Source: Dyella japonica A8 | Lineage (GTDB): Bacteria > Pseudomonadota > Gammaproteobacteria > Xanthomonadales > Rhodanobacteraceae | Assembly (NCBI RefSeq): GCF_000725385.1 | Contig: NZ_CP008884.1 | Location: 3,782,001-3,846,000 of the forward strand | Direction: 5' to 3' | Length of the DNA: 64,000 bases | Part shown: one piece after another, positions 55,464-63,981 of the stretch | Layout: every line of letters starts with the position of its first letter | Numbering within the stretch: position 1 is the first letter of the stretch | Program-made: the position numbers and the translations under genes | The notes under the pieces: model-generated | What the model was told of the DNA's origin: nothing | The model's input: only the letters and a program-made list of their open reading frames with translations | Database searches by the model: none

Positions 55464-55494
55464 TGGCGGATGGCTTTACGCCATCCGCCATTTT
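55464..55494 (+). terminator. rho-independent terminator
   Basis: A 10-bp stem TGGCGGATGG with a 7-nt loop, followed by TTTT, directly after the oxidoreductase gene. Confidence 0.85.
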
Positions 55495-55571
55495 GGCTGC
55501 GCGAATCTTTGTGCGTTTCTTGGAGCCGGCTCACTACTCACGATCGCCTCAATACTCCAAAGTTTTCTCAC

Positions 55572-55684
55572 CGTCATTCCCGCGTAGGCGGGAATCCAGT
55601 GACTTTTTCACATCACGTTCAAGTCTTTCCCGCCTCGGTTAAAAAGCCCAAAGTCACTGGATTCCCGCTTTCGCGGGAATGACG
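55572..55684. repeat. inverted pair of CGTCATTCCCGCG repeat
   Basis: Arms of 35 bp at 55572-55606 and 55650-55684 with two mismatches (GTAGGC against GAAAGC) and a 43-bp spacer. It sits between the convergent oxidoreductase and cytochrome c genes. Confidence 0.9.
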
Positions 55685-55727
55685 GAGAGGGGAAACAGAA
55701 TGCTCGGGCAAGATCAGGGGCACGTTC

Positions 55728-56339
55728 TTAGTGCATGTGCTCATGATCATACTCGCCCTCATGGTCCTGATGATCTGGCCCATCCTGGGCGTCCTCGTCA
55801 TGATGCACATGCTCATGCCCACCATGGCCATCGTCCGCCGCCCTCCCCGCCATCGCTTCGAACTGCGCCTGGTCCAGGTTCGGCAATTGCCGGACAAAGG
55901 CCACCATGTCCCAGATGGCCGCATCGTCATGGCTGCGCCCCCAGGCCGGCATGGCCGTGAGTTTCACGCCATGCTTGATGACCCAGAACGCTTCGGCCGG
56001 ATCATGCACGCCGTGCTTCGACAGGTCCGGCGGCTGCGGATAGAGACCCTTGCGCAGCTCCGTTTGCTGCAAGCCAGGCGCGAGATGGCAGGACGTGCAC
56101 ATCTCGGCGTAGTGCTCCGCACCGCGCCGGATGCGTTGCGGATCACCCAGGTCAGGTACCGTGATGCCATCGGCATGGCGTTCGATGGCGCGGTCACGCA
56201 GCGTACCGATCACACGTTCCGTCAGCGCCCCATGGGGCCGGTCCGCGCCGATATCGTAGCTACCGGACACTACGAAGGCGGCCACTGCGGCAGCAACCAG
56301 CACAAGCACAAGCAACACCATTGCCATGATCTTTTTCAT
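55728..56339 (-). CDS. c-type cytochrome with His-rich tail
   Basis: A 203-residue membrane-anchored cytochrome c. Residues 5-28 are a hydrophobic anchor (MVLLVLVLVAAAVAAFVVSG). The haem motif is CTSCH within AEMCTSCHLAPGLQQTEL, and Met in LTAMPAWGRSHDD is the likely second ligand. The last 30 residues are rich in His and Asp (GHGGHEHVHHDEDAQDGPDH), suggesting metal binding. It is 11 bp downstream of copB and so the last gene of the copper operon. It may receive electrons or bind copper in the periplasm; its role is inferred. Confidence 0.9.
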   Translation of the reverse strand: MKKIMAMVLLVLVLVAAAVAAFVVSGSYDIGADRPHGALTERVIGTLRDRAIERHADGITVPDLGDPQRIRRGAEHYAEMCTSCHLAPGLQQTELRKGLYPQPPDLSKHGVHDPAEAFWVIKHGVKLTAMPAWGRSHDDAAIWDMVAFVRQLPNLDQAQFEAMAGRAADDGHGGHEHVHHDEDAQDGPDHQDHEGEYDHEHMH

Positions 56340-56350
56340 CGCATTCCCCG

Positions 56351-57328
56351 TCACAGCCAGATCCGCACGCCAGCCACCCAGGTGGTTTCCCGCGCGTGCG
56401 CTTCAGGCACCCCGGGCTCGTTGTTGAAACTGCCGAAGCGCCGCGTCCAGTTCACACCGACATAAGGCGCGAACTTGCGGCTGATCTCGTAACGCAGTCG
56501 AAGCCCGGCCTCCACGTTGGACAAGCCGGAGGAGATGCCGCGCTGCGGATCGTCCTTGCCGTAGAAGTTCAGCTCGACCTGAGGCGTCAGGATCAGGCGC
56601 TGCGTAAAGCGCATGTCGTAACTGGTTTCCAGCCGCAAGGCGGTGCGGCCTTCCTCACCGACATAAAACGTCGCCTGCGTTTCGAACCAGTACGGCGCCA
56701 GGCCTTCCACGCCAGCCGCAAGCCACTGGCGATCCGGCCCCCGACCAAAGTCGTGCCGCACACCCAGCTGCCAGTCCCAGAAGCTCGCAAAGGCATGGCC
56801 CCACAACGCTTCGACGCGCGCATCCTGCGTGCCGCTGCGGTCGTGCTCGCCTTCGGTCTTCAGCCAAAGCCGGTTGATCGCGTTGCCGTACCAGCCTTCG
56901 GCCTCCCAGCTTGTCGCATAGTCACCAGAGGTACTGCGGCTGCGTTCGAAGCGATCGAGCAGGAACATGCCGACCGGCGCGTTGTCGTCCATCTGCATCA
57001 CGGCGTTCATCTGCGCCGGCGTCATGCCGTGCGGCACGGATTGCGGCGGTGGCGGCGGCACGTGGTCGTTCGGCGGCAAGGCCTTCTGTCCCGTGCCCGA
57101 CATATCGTGCCCGGGCATATCGTGCATGCCCGCGATGTCGTGGCCGGCGTGTTCCATGGACGCGGGCTGCGCATCGTCTTTTGACGCTGCGGCCTGGGTG
57201 TTGTCGAGCGTTGGTGCGTGACTGTCATGGGACGCCGGCATGTCGTGCATATCCATGCTCTGCGCAGCAGCCACCATGGGCAGCACGCCCAGGCACGCGG
57301 CGATCCCTAACGAAAGCATCGTCCTCAT
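56351..57328 (-). CDS. copB: copper resistance outer-membrane protein CopB
   Basis: A 325-residue exported protein. The signal peptide is residues 1-22 (MLSLGIAACLGVLPMVAAA). A Met/His-rich segment follows (SMDMHDMPASHD; MHDMPGHDMSGTG), then the CopB barrel from about 110: MGMFLLDRFE-like, WYGNAINRLWLKTEGE and VEALWGHAFASFWDWQLGVR, ending WVAGVRIWL. It binds or moves copper at the outer membrane. The start at 57328 overlaps the copA stop by 4 bp (ATGA), which fixes it. It is the third gene of copL-copA-copB-cytochrome. Confidence 0.95.
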   Translation of the reverse strand: MRTMLSLGIAACLGVLPMVAAAQSMDMHDMPASHDSHAPTLDNTQAAASKDDAQPASMEHAGHDIAGMHDMPGHDMSGTGQKALPPNDHVPPPPPQSVPHGMTPAQMNAVMQMDDNAPVGMFLLDRFERSRSTSGDYATSWEAEGWYGNAINRLWLKTEGEHDRSGTQDARVEALWGHAFASFWDWQLGVRHDFGRGPDRQWLAAGVEGLAPYWFETQATFYVGEEGRTALRLETSYDMRFTQRLILTPQVELNFYGKDDPQRGISSGLSNVEAGLRLRYEISRKFAPYVGVNWTRRFGSFNNEPGVPEAHARETTWVAGVRIWL

Positions 57329-59052
57329 GCCACTACCACCTCGCGGAACATGCCCGCCTCCATGTGGTAAAGCAGATGGCAGTGATAGGCCCAGCGGCCC
57401 AACGCATCCGCGCTGACGCGATAAGCGATGCGCTGCGCGGGCTGCACCATCACCGTGTGCTTGCGCGCCTGGAAGCTGCCATCCGGCGCTTCGAGTTCGC
57501 TCCACATGCCATGCAGATGGATGGGGTGCGTCATCATCGTGTCGTTCACCAGCACGATGCGCACGTGTTCGCCGTGGCGCAGGCGCAGCGGCTCGGCGCC
57601 CGAGTAGCGCTTGCCGTCGAACGACCACAGGTAGCGCTCCATGTTGCCGGTGAGGCGCAAGGTCAGTTCGCGATCCACGTTCGGCGAGATCGGCGCATCC
57701 ACGGCATGCAGGTCGGCATACGTGAGCACGCGACGGCCGTTGTCGCGCAGGCCAGCGCCAGGGTCGTCCAGGTTGGTGCGTGGTGTGGGCACGCGCATGT
57801 CCACTTCGGGCCCCGTCTTCAACGGCTCAGTCGGCATGCTGGCGTGCGACATCGCCATGCCGGGCATCGCCATCATGTCCATGCCGGACATGTCGTGCCC
57901 CATGCTTGCGTGGTCCATCTGGCCCATCGTGTCGCCCATGCTGAGCAGGGGCCGGCGATCCAGCGGAGGCACCTCCGCCACCATGCCGGCGCGTGGCGCC
58001 AGCGTGGCGCGCGCGTAGCCGGTGCGATCCATGCTCTGCGCGAAGATGGTCCACGCGCGATCCGCCGAAGGCTGCACGATCACGTCGTAAGTCTCGGCCG
58101 TACCGATGCGGAATTCGTCCACGCTCACCGGTTCGACCGCCTGGCCGTCGGCGGCGACCACGGTCATCTTGAGGCCGGGAATGCGCACGTCGAAGAATGT
58201 CATCGACGAGCCATTGATGAAGCGCAGGCGGACTTTCTCGCCTGCGCTGAACAGACCCGTCCAGTTCCCTGCGGGGGTATGCCCATTCACCAGATGGGTG
58301 TAGGCCACGGAAGACACGTCGGCCAGGTCGGTGGGATCCATGCGCATCTGGTTCCACATGCGCCGGTCGGCCAGGGCCTTGGCCATGCCCTCGCGTTCCG
58401 CGTCGTGCATGAAATCGCCGACGGTGCGCTTACCGTAGTTGTAGTAGCCACCCTGCTTCTTCAGGTTGGCATAGATGGTTTCCGGATCAAGGTCCGTCCA
58501 GTCGTTGAGCATCACCACGTAGTCGCGATCCGCCGGATAACGCTCGCCGTCGCGCGGCTCGACAATGATCGGACCGTATAGGCCGGTCTGCTCCTGGAAG
58601 CGCGAGTGACTGTGGTACCAGTAGGTGCCCGACTGGTTCACAGTGAACCGGTAGGTGTACTCGCCCCCCGCCGGAATGCCGTCGAAGCTCAGGCCGGGCA
58701 CGCCGTCCATGTCCGCCGGCAGCACAATGCCGTGCCAGTGGATGGAGCTGGCCACGTTGAGCCGGTTGCGCACGCGCAGCGTCACCGTCTCGCCCTGCCG
58801 CCAGCGCAACAACGGCGCCGGAAGCTGGCCATTCACCACGGTGGCGACGCGCTTGCGCCCGGTGAAGTCGACCGGCAGTTCGCCAATCTCCAGCTCGAAA
58901 TGATTGCCACGCAGTTCAGCGCGCGGCGCCGCAACCTGCGCCAGCGCGTTGCCGCGCCACAAGCCCAGCCCGGCGGCGACACCGCCAAGCACCAATCCCT
59001 GTACGAAACGCCGACGCGGCAGCTGAAAGCCGCGCGGTTCCTGCTTGTTCAT
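57325..59052 (-). CDS. copA: multicopper oxidase CopA
   Basis: A 575-residue periplasmic multicopper oxidase. It starts MNKQEPRGFQLPRRRFVQGL, with a twin-arginine signal (RRRFVQG). Copper-binding motifs are SIHWHGIVLPADMDG, YWYHSHSRFQEQTG, THPIHLHGMWSEL and WAYHCHLLYHMEAGM. A Met-rich loop (MGDTMGQMDHASMGHDMSGM) near residue 365 is typical of CopA. It oxidises Cu(I) to the less toxic Cu(II). The stop overlaps the copB start. The start at 59052 gives the Tat signal at the N-terminus. Confidence 0.96.
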   Translation of the reverse strand: MNKQEPRGFQLPRRRFVQGLVLGGVAAGLGLWRGNALAQVAAPRAELRGNHFELEIGELPVDFTGRKRVATVVNGQLPAPLLRWRQGETVTLRVRNRLNVASSIHWHGIVLPADMDGVPGLSFDGIPAGGEYTYRFTVNQSGTYWYHSHSRFQEQTGLYGPIIVEPRDGERYPADRDYVVMLNDWTDLDPETIYANLKKQGGYYNYGKRTVGDFMHDAEREGMAKALADRRMWNQMRMDPTDLADVSSVAYTHLVNGHTPAGNWTGLFSAGEKVRLRFINGSSMTFFDVRIPGLKMTVVAADGQAVEPVSVDEFRIGTAETYDVIVQPSADRAWTIFAQSMDRTGYARATLAPRAGMVAEVPPLDRRPLLSMGDTMGQMDHASMGHDMSGMDMMAMPGMAMSHASMPTEPLKTGPEVDMRVPTPRTNLDDPGAGLRDNGRRVLTYADLHAVDAPISPNVDRELTLRLTGNMERYLWSFDGKRYSGAEPLRLRHGEHVRIVLVNDTMMTHPIHLHGMWSELEAPDGSFQARKHTVMVQPAQRIAYRVSADALGRWAYHCHLLYHMEAGMFREVVVA

Positions 59053-59135
59053 TGTCCTGACTCCGCTATGCGCGCCCGCAGCGCAGGCGCATCGAATCGA
59101 CCGGCGCGCGCCGGCCTGTTGCCATCAACGGAGAA

Positions 59136-59504
59136 TCAGGCGACCGGTGGCCGCAGCGGTGGATCGTAAACAGGTTGCGGCGCGGCTTGGCGACGCGCCT
59201 GCGAATGGGAGCCATCGGCCTGCACGTGCAGCACATGCGGCACCATCGATGCCGGCACGCTGGCAGGTGCGTGGGTGCAGCAACTGTCCGGGGCCAACGT
59301 CGACGCATGGGACGCGTCATGGTCCGGCACGGCGTGCTGCGTCGCCAACATGCCCATGGAAGCCGTCGGAGGACAGCAAGCGTCATGCCGCGGCATGGCC
59401 CACGCCACGCTGGACAGCGCCATCCACGCGCACAGGGCCAGCACCAGCAAGGTGCGGCAACGGCGCAGATGGCGAAACAGGTGACGGGGCATGGGCCGGA
59501 GCAT
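59136..59504 (-). CDS. copL: CopL-like metal-binding regulatory protein
   Basis: A 122-residue exported protein with a signal-like segment (TLLVLALCAWMALSSVAWA, about residues 20-38). The mature part is Cys/His/Met-rich: HDACCPPTASMGMLATQH, DHDASHAST, DSCCTHAP. It ends PQPVYDPPLRPPVA, as CopL/DUF2946-type proteins do. In Xanthomonas, CopL is encoded upstream of copA-copB and is needed for copper-induced expression; the same order is seen here, 83 bp upstream of copA. The start could be 59504 or 59492; no ribosome-binding site clearly decides. Confidence 0.75.
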   Translation of the reverse strand: MLRPMPRHLFRHLRRCRTLLVLALCAWMALSSVAWAMPRHDACCPPTASMGMLATQHAVPDHDASHASTLAPDSCCTHAPASVPASMVPHVLHVQADGSHSQARRQAAPQPVYDPPLRPPVA

Positions 59505-59572
59505 AGTGGCGCGGTGGCGGTGCCTCAACTCTGGAGCAGGCTCCAAGCGGCTTCGGGCCTCGATCCCCTCAC

Positions 59573-59656
59573 GGTGGGAGCGCACCCTGTGCGCGACAGC
59601 CTGACGGAGCGGTATCGGCATGGCGCCACGGTCGCGCACAGGGTGCGCTCCCACCG
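59573..59656. repeat. inverted pair of GTGGGAGCGCACCCTGTGCGCG repeat
   Basis: Copies at 59573-59597 and 59631-59656 around a 33-bp spacer. Unlike the other pairs, it lies between divergent genes (copL and rlmJ), so it is in a promoter region rather than a shared 3' end. Confidence 0.92.
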
Positions 59657-59718
59657 TGTGGGGATTCACGCCTCGCCGCTCGCCTATAATGACCCACCAT
59701 CCGGCGCGCCTCCCTGCC

Positions 59719-60600
59719 ATGAACTATCGCCACGCCTACCACGCCGGCAACTTTGCCGATGTCCTCAAGCACGCCGTGCTGCTCGCGTTGATCGAGGCGC
59801 TGCAGGCCAAGCCCACGCCGTTCGCCTTCATCGACACGCATGCCGGCAGCGGCTGCTATGCCCTGGACAGCACCGAGGCGGGCAAGACCGGCGAATACAA
59901 GGACGGCATCGCCCGCCTGCTGTTCCCCGACCTGCACCAGGACAACCACAAGGCACATGCCCTGCCCCCGCTGCTGCGGCGCTGGCTGGACGCCATCCTG
60001 CGCCTGCCAGGCAACGAGCACGGCCTGAAGCTTTATCCCGGCTCGCCGTTGCAGGTGGCGAACGCCATGCGCGAGACCGACAGTGCGCAGCTGTGCGAAC
60101 TGCATCCGGAAGAAGCCGCGCGCCTGAAGGAACTGTTTCACCACGACCATCGCGTGCACGTGCACCAGCGCAACGGCTACGAAGCATTGAAGGCGCTGCT
60201 GCCGCCGAAGGAGAAGCGCGGGCTGGTACTGATCGATCCGCCCTACGAAGCGCAGGAATCCGAGTACCGTGTGATCGAGCAGGCGCTGAAAGTCGCCCTG
60301 GAGCGCTGGCCCACGGGCGTCTATGCCGTGTGGTATCCGATCAAGCTGCGCAGCCAGGTCCAGCCGTTCCACCGCTGGCTGCAGCGTTGCGGCGCGCGCC
60401 GTGTGTTGCGCGCCGAACTGCTGGTGCATCCGGACGACTCGCCGCTGCGCCTCAACGGGTCGGGCATGGTGATCCTCAATGCGCCATGGAAGCTGGATGA
60501 CGCCCTGCGGGATTCGCTGCGTGCGATGGCGCCCCTGCTGTCGCAGGAACACCCGGCGAAATGGCGGCTCGACTGGCTGGTGGAAGAAAGCGCCAGCTGA
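59719..60600 (+). CDS. rlmJ: 23S rRNA (adenine-2030-N6)-methyltransferase
   Basis: A 293-residue methyltransferase starting MNYRHAYHAGNFADVLKHAV, the RlmJ signature. FIDTHAGSGCYALDS is the SAM-binding motif, and GLVLIDPPYEAQESEY holds the DPPY motif of N6-adenine methylation. It modifies A2030 of 23S rRNA. Length agrees with E. coli RlmJ (about 280). The start at 59719 fits the family; the repeat pair lies just upstream. Confidence 0.96.
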   Translation: MNYRHAYHAGNFADVLKHAVLLALIEALQAKPTPFAFIDTHAGSGCYALDSTEAGKTGEYKDGIARLLFPDLHQDNHKAHALPPLLRRWLDAILRLPGNEHGLKLYPGSPLQVANAMRETDSAQLCELHPEEAARLKELFHHDHRVHVHQRNGYEALKALLPPKEKRGLVLIDPPYEAQESEYRVIEQALKVALERWPTGVYAVWYPIKLRSQVQPFHRWLQRCGARRVLRAELLVHPDDSPLRLNGSGMVILNAPWKLDDALRDSLRAMAPLLSQEHPAKWRLDWLVEESAS

Positions 60601-60683
60601 ATGCTCCGGCCGGCATCCACCCGCTGTATACCTTCTGGCGGGCGAGCCCGTTAAGCTCGAACCGACACTCGGGGATACCGGCC

Positions 60684-61202
60684 ATGAACCAGCACATCAC
60701 CCACACGCTCCTGCGCAGCGCCGTCGCCACCGGCCTGCTGGCCCTGGCCGCCTGCGCGCCCGCGCCGATCTACAAGCCCTCGCCCAGCACCGTGGCTACG
60801 GCGCCGAACATCGTGGCGCAATCGCCGGACCGGTTTGCCGACGCCGATGTGATCTGGGGTGGCCAGGTGGTCGAGGTGCGCAACCTGGCCGACCATAGCG
60901 AAGTGGAGATCGTCGGCTATCCGCTCGATAGCTCGCAGCGTCCCAAGCTGGCCAACAACGGCGGCTGGGGCCGCTTCATCGCCGTGATGCCGGGCTACGT
61001 GGAATCGTTCGACTACCCCACCGGCTCGCTGATCACGCTGACGGGCCATCTCTCCGGCGCGCGCAACGGCAAGGTGGGCGAGGCCGACTACGTCTTTCCC
61101 CTCGTCAGCGTGGCCCAATCGCATCGCTGGACGGCCGACGAGATGAACGCCGGCAAGTCGAACGTGAGCTTCGGCATCGGTGTGGGCGGCGTCATACGCT
61201 AA
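60684..61202 (+). CDS. Slp-family outer-membrane lipoprotein
   Basis: A 172-residue lipoprotein starting MNQHITHTLLRSAVATGLLA, with lipobox LAAC. The mature part contains VIWGGQVVEVRNLADHSEVE, YPLDSSQRPKLANNGGWGRF and GEADYVFPLVSVAQSHRW, as in the Slp (starvation/stationary lipoprotein) family. Slp proteins sit in the outer membrane and may aid survival in starvation or acid. The start at 60684 places the signal correctly. Confidence 0.93.
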   Translation: MNQHITHTLLRSAVATGLLALAACAPAPIYKPSPSTVATAPNIVAQSPDRFADADVIWGGQVVEVRNLADHSEVEIVGYPLDSSQRPKLANNGGWGRFIAVMPGYVESFDYPTGSLITLTGHLSGARNGKVGEADYVFPLVSVAQSHRWTADEMNAGKSNVSFGIGVGGVIR

Positions 61203-61249
61203 GGCCACATGGCCGGCTAAACTGCGTCATTCGTCCAAAGGATGGCACG

Positions 61250-62158
61250 ATGTCCGGTCACGCCAATTCACTGAGGGCCATCCTGCTGGCCCTCGGCGCC
61301 AATGTCGCCATTTTCCTGAGCAAGCTCGTCGCCGCGCTCATCACCGGTTCCGGCGCCATGCTCGCCGAGGCGGTGCATTCGCTGGCCGATTGCGGCAACC
61401 AGGGCTTGCTGCTGTTCGGCATGCGGCAGGCCGAGCGCCCGCCCACCGATGACCACCCACTGGGCTGGGGCCGGGCGCTGTATTTCTGGTCGTTCCTCGT
61501 CGCCATGCTGCTTTTCAGCGTGGGCGGGATGTTTTCCATTTATGAAGGCATCCACAAGCTCAGCCACCCCGAACCGCTGAAATGGCCCTGGCTGGCGATC
61601 GGCGTGCTTGGCTTCGGCGTGGTGGCCGAATCCATTTCCATGCACGGCTGCCTGAAGGAAGTGAACAAGGCGCGGGAAGGCCGCAGCCTGTGGCGCTGGT
61701 TCCATGAAACGCGCTCCAGCGAGTTGCTGGTGATCTTCGGCGAAGACCTCGCCGCATTGATCGGCCTCGCCGTGGCGCTGGTTGCCGTACTGGCGACCAT
61801 GATCACCGGCAACCTGCTCTACGATGCCGCCGGCACCATCGTCATCGGCGTGCTGCTGGTGGTCGTGGCCATCGCCGTGGCCAGCGAGGTGAAGGACCTG
61901 CTGATCGGCCAGGGCGTGGAGCCCAGGCGCCGCGAGGAGCTGATTGCCTTCATCAACGCCCGCCCCGAGGTGGACGTGGTGCTCAACGTCATCACCCTGC
62001 AGATGGGCCCGGACGTGATGGTGGCGGTGAAGGCGCGCATGTCGCCGGCGCCCGACCAGACCGCGCTGGTGCAGGCGATCAACAGCGTCGAACGGGCGAT
62101 GAAGGCGCAGTTCCCGGATATCCGCTGGAGTTTCTTCGAGCCGGATATCACCGACTGA
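61250..62158 (+). CDS. cation diffusion facilitator metal transporter
   Basis: A 302-residue CDF transporter with six helices. The first metal motif is AEAVHSLADCGNQGLLLFGM (HxxxD), and the second region ELLVIFGEDLAALIGLAVAL has ExxxD rather than the HxxxD of classic Zn-CDFs. A cytoplasmic C-terminal domain follows from about 205 (RREELIAFINARPEVDVVLN). It probably exports Zn, Fe or Mn. The changed second motif leaves the metal open. It is 47 bp downstream of the slp-like gene. Confidence 0.9.
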   Translation: MSGHANSLRAILLALGANVAIFLSKLVAALITGSGAMLAEAVHSLADCGNQGLLLFGMRQAERPPTDDHPLGWGRALYFWSFLVAMLLFSVGGMFSIYEGIHKLSHPEPLKWPWLAIGVLGFGVVAESISMHGCLKEVNKAREGRSLWRWFHETRSSELLVIFGEDLAALIGLAVALVAVLATMITGNLLYDAAGTIVIGVLLVVVAIAVASEVKDLLIGQGVEPRRREELIAFINARPEVDVVLNVITLQMGPDVMVAVKARMSPAPDQTALVQAINSVERAMKAQFPDIRWSFFEPDITD

Positions 62159-62174
62159 GCGAACCGCGTTTCCC

Positions 62175-62259
62175 CTGTGGGAGCGCACCCTGTGCGCGAC
62201 GACCCAACGGAGCCGTGATCTGCAAGCGGCCTGTCGCGCACAGGGTGCGCTCCCACAGA
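62175..62259. repeat. inverted pair of GTGGGAGCGCACCCTGTGCGCG repeat
   Basis: Copies at 62175-62200 and 62232-62259 between the convergent CDF transporter and VOC protein genes. Both are full-length and very close to the consensus. Confidence 0.93.
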
Positions 62260-62271
62260 TGATGCGTGTCG

Positions 62272-62664
62272 CTAGCCCTTCACCTGCAACAAATCCCACT
62301 TGTTGCCATACAGATCCTGGAACACCACCACCGTGCCGTAAGCCTCTTCGCGCGGCGCTTCGCAGAACGTCGCGCCCGCGGCCTCCATGCGGCGGTAGTC
62401 GCGCCAGAAGTCGTCGGTGTGCAGCAGCAGGAAGACGCGGCCGCCGGTCTGGTCACCGATGCGCGCGGACTGCTCCGGGGTGGTGGCCTTGGCCAGCAGC
62501 ACGCGCGTTTCGCCCGAACCCGGCGGCGCCACGACGACCCAACGCTTGCCGCCGCCCATGTCGGTGTCCTCGACCAGGGTGAATCCGAGCACGCGGGTGT
62601 ACCAGGCAATGGCGTCGTCGTAATCGGCCACGACGAGGGCGATGCTGCCGATGTATTGCTTCAC
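62272..62664 (-). CDS. VOC-family (glyoxalase-like) protein
   Basis: A 130-residue VOC protein starting MKQYIGSIALVVADYDDAIA. Two beta-alpha-beta-beta-beta units are seen: SIALVVADYDDAIAWYTRVL and VFLLLHTDDFWRDYRRMEAA, ending VVVFQDLYGNKWDLLQ with the metal-type Asp/Asn region. Members are metal enzymes such as glyoxalase or fosfomycin resistance proteins, but the first His ligand is not evident here. The start overlaps the stop of the upstream MmcQ-like gene by 4 bp. Confidence 0.9.
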   Translation of the reverse strand: MKQYIGSIALVVADYDDAIAWYTRVLGFTLVEDTDMGGGKRWVVVAPPGSGETRVLLAKATTPEQSARIGDQTGGRVFLLLHTDDFWRDYRRMEAAGATFCEAPREEAYGTVVVFQDLYGNKWDLLQVKG

Positions 62665-63050
62665 TTGCGCTTTTCCTCAGGGAGCGGCCATTCACCAAGC
62701 TCCCGTTGCAGTTTCTTGGTGAGCCTGGCGCGAACCAGCCCATAGGCCGTGTGGATGTGCTCGTGCAGCTCCCGCGTGGCGAAGCGTTGCGGCTCCACCA
62801 CCGAGACCCAGCGGGCACGGGCGAGATAGGGGGCGGCGATGATACCCGGCTGGTCGCTCAGTTCCAGGAAGCGCTCATCCGGCACCTTGAAGGCGAGCCG
62901 GCCGCCTTCCATCGGCATGACCAGGAACATCTTTCCGCCCACGCTGAAGACCAGCTCGTGTCCCCATTTGACATCCATGGTGACGCCCGGCCAGCCGGCG
63001 CAAAGCAGTTCGGCCTGCCGGGGAGTCATACCTTTTGTCGCAGCAGCCAT
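62661..63050 (-). CDS. MmcQ/YjbR-family protein
   Basis: A 129-residue protein of the MmcQ/YjbR (CyaY-like fold) group, with GMTPRQAELLCAGWPGVTMD, WGHELVFSVGGKMFLVMP and GGRLAFKVPDERFLEL. These are DNA-binding-like small proteins of unknown function. The ATG at 63050 is best, because AAGGAGG lies nine bases upstream; a GTG at 63059 is an alternative. It overlaps and probably is co-translated with the VOC gene. Confidence 0.9.
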   Translation of the reverse strand: MAAATKGMTPRQAELLCAGWPGVTMDVKWGHELVFSVGGKMFLVMPMEGGRLAFKVPDERFLELSDQPGIIAAPYLARARWVSVVEPQRFATRELHEHIHTAYGLVRARLTKKLQRELGEWPLPEEKRK

Positions 63051-63225
63051 GGATTTCACCCTCCTTCAACGCCCATCCGGCCGGATTGGCGCATTCTGCC
63101 CCGGGAATGCCCCAGCCTTCCCCAGGCCCTGGATCAAGCGGCCATGCGGTGCGACATAGCGCCGCAAAATTCCTTACGGCATAAAGCATTTCGTTCATGT
63201 TGCGGTGCACACAATACGTTAAAGT

Positions 63226-63843
63226 ATGGACATGACTCCCGCCATCGATTACTCCAACAGCCGCCACGCGCTCGTTCCCGCGCGCAGCACCGAGCGCTTC
63301 GCCCGCCCTCGCCTGGTGGAAGTGTCCAAGGCGCCGCAGGGCGAGCTGGTGCATACCCACGACGGTCGCGCGCTGTACCTGCGTGGCATCGAACCGGGCG
63401 ACCTGGCCGCGCTCAAGCGCCAGTTCACCCGCCTGTCGCCGGAGGACATCCGTCGCCGCTTCCTGCATTGCATGGGCGAATTGCCCGATTCGATGGCGCA
63501 GCGACTGGTCAACATCGACCCCGCGCGGGAAACCGCCTTCGTGCTGATGGACGAAACCGTCAAGCCGGCCGAGATGCGCGGCGTGGGCCGGATCTTCGTC
63601 GATGAGGCTGCCAACAGCGCCGAGTTCTCCGTGCTGGTGGAACACGACTGGGCCCGCCAGGGTCTGGGCGCCTTGCTGATGCAGCGCCTGGTCGACGACT
63701 GCCGCCGCCGCGGCCTGAGCGAGATCTGGGGCTACGTGCTGCTGGAGAACCGCCCCATGCTGCACCTGTGCAAGGATCTGGGCTTCGTGCGCCGCCTGTC
63801 GCCGGAAGAACCCGGCACCACGCAGATCTCGCTGCAGCTCTGA
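63226..63843 (+). CDS. GNAT-family N-acetyltransferase
   Basis: A 205-residue acetyltransferase. Residues 40-200 show the GNAT fold: LRGIEPGDLAALKRQFTRLS, RRRFLHCMGELPDSMAQRLV, then FSVLVEHDWARQGLGALLMQ with the acetyl-CoA loop (R/Q-x-x-G-x-G/A) and NRPMLHLCKDLGFVRR. Similar domains occur at the C-terminus of protein lysine acetyltransferases (PatZ-like) and alone. The N-terminal 40 residues are polar and unassigned. The substrate is unknown. The start is 63226 or 63232. Confidence 0.88.
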   Translation: MDMTPAIDYSNSRHALVPARSTERFARPRLVEVSKAPQGELVHTHDGRALYLRGIEPGDLAALKRQFTRLSPEDIRRRFLHCMGELPDSMAQRLVNIDPARETAFVLMDETVKPAEMRGVGRIFVDEAANSAEFSVLVEHDWARQGLGALLMQRLVDDCRRRGLSEIWGYVLLENRPMLHLCKDLGFVRRLSPEEPGTTQISLQL

Positions 63844-63856
63844 CCCGCCGCCGCCC

Positions 63857-63942
63857 CTGTGGGAGCGCACCCTGTGCGCGACTGCAAGCGGCGATGCCGT
63901 CTCAGTCCAGCGGGGTTGTCGCGCACAAGGTGCGCTCCCACA
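63857..63942. repeat. inverted pair of GTGGGAGCGCACCCTGTGCGCG repeat
   Basis: Copies at 63857-63882 and 63917-63942 downstream of the acetyltransferase gene; the second has CACAAGGTGCG. As with the other pairs it follows a gene end. Confidence 0.92.
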
Positions 63943-63956
63943 TGTAAAGCCATGAC

Positions 63957-63981
63957 ACCGCCCCGGTCCGCCCGGGGCGGT
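63957..63981. terminator. GC-rich hairpin near the right edge
   Basis: Stem ACCGCCCC with its complement GGGGCGGT and a 9-nt loop. No T-run within the window. It may end the acetyltransferase transcript or a gene entering from the right. Confidence 0.5.
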
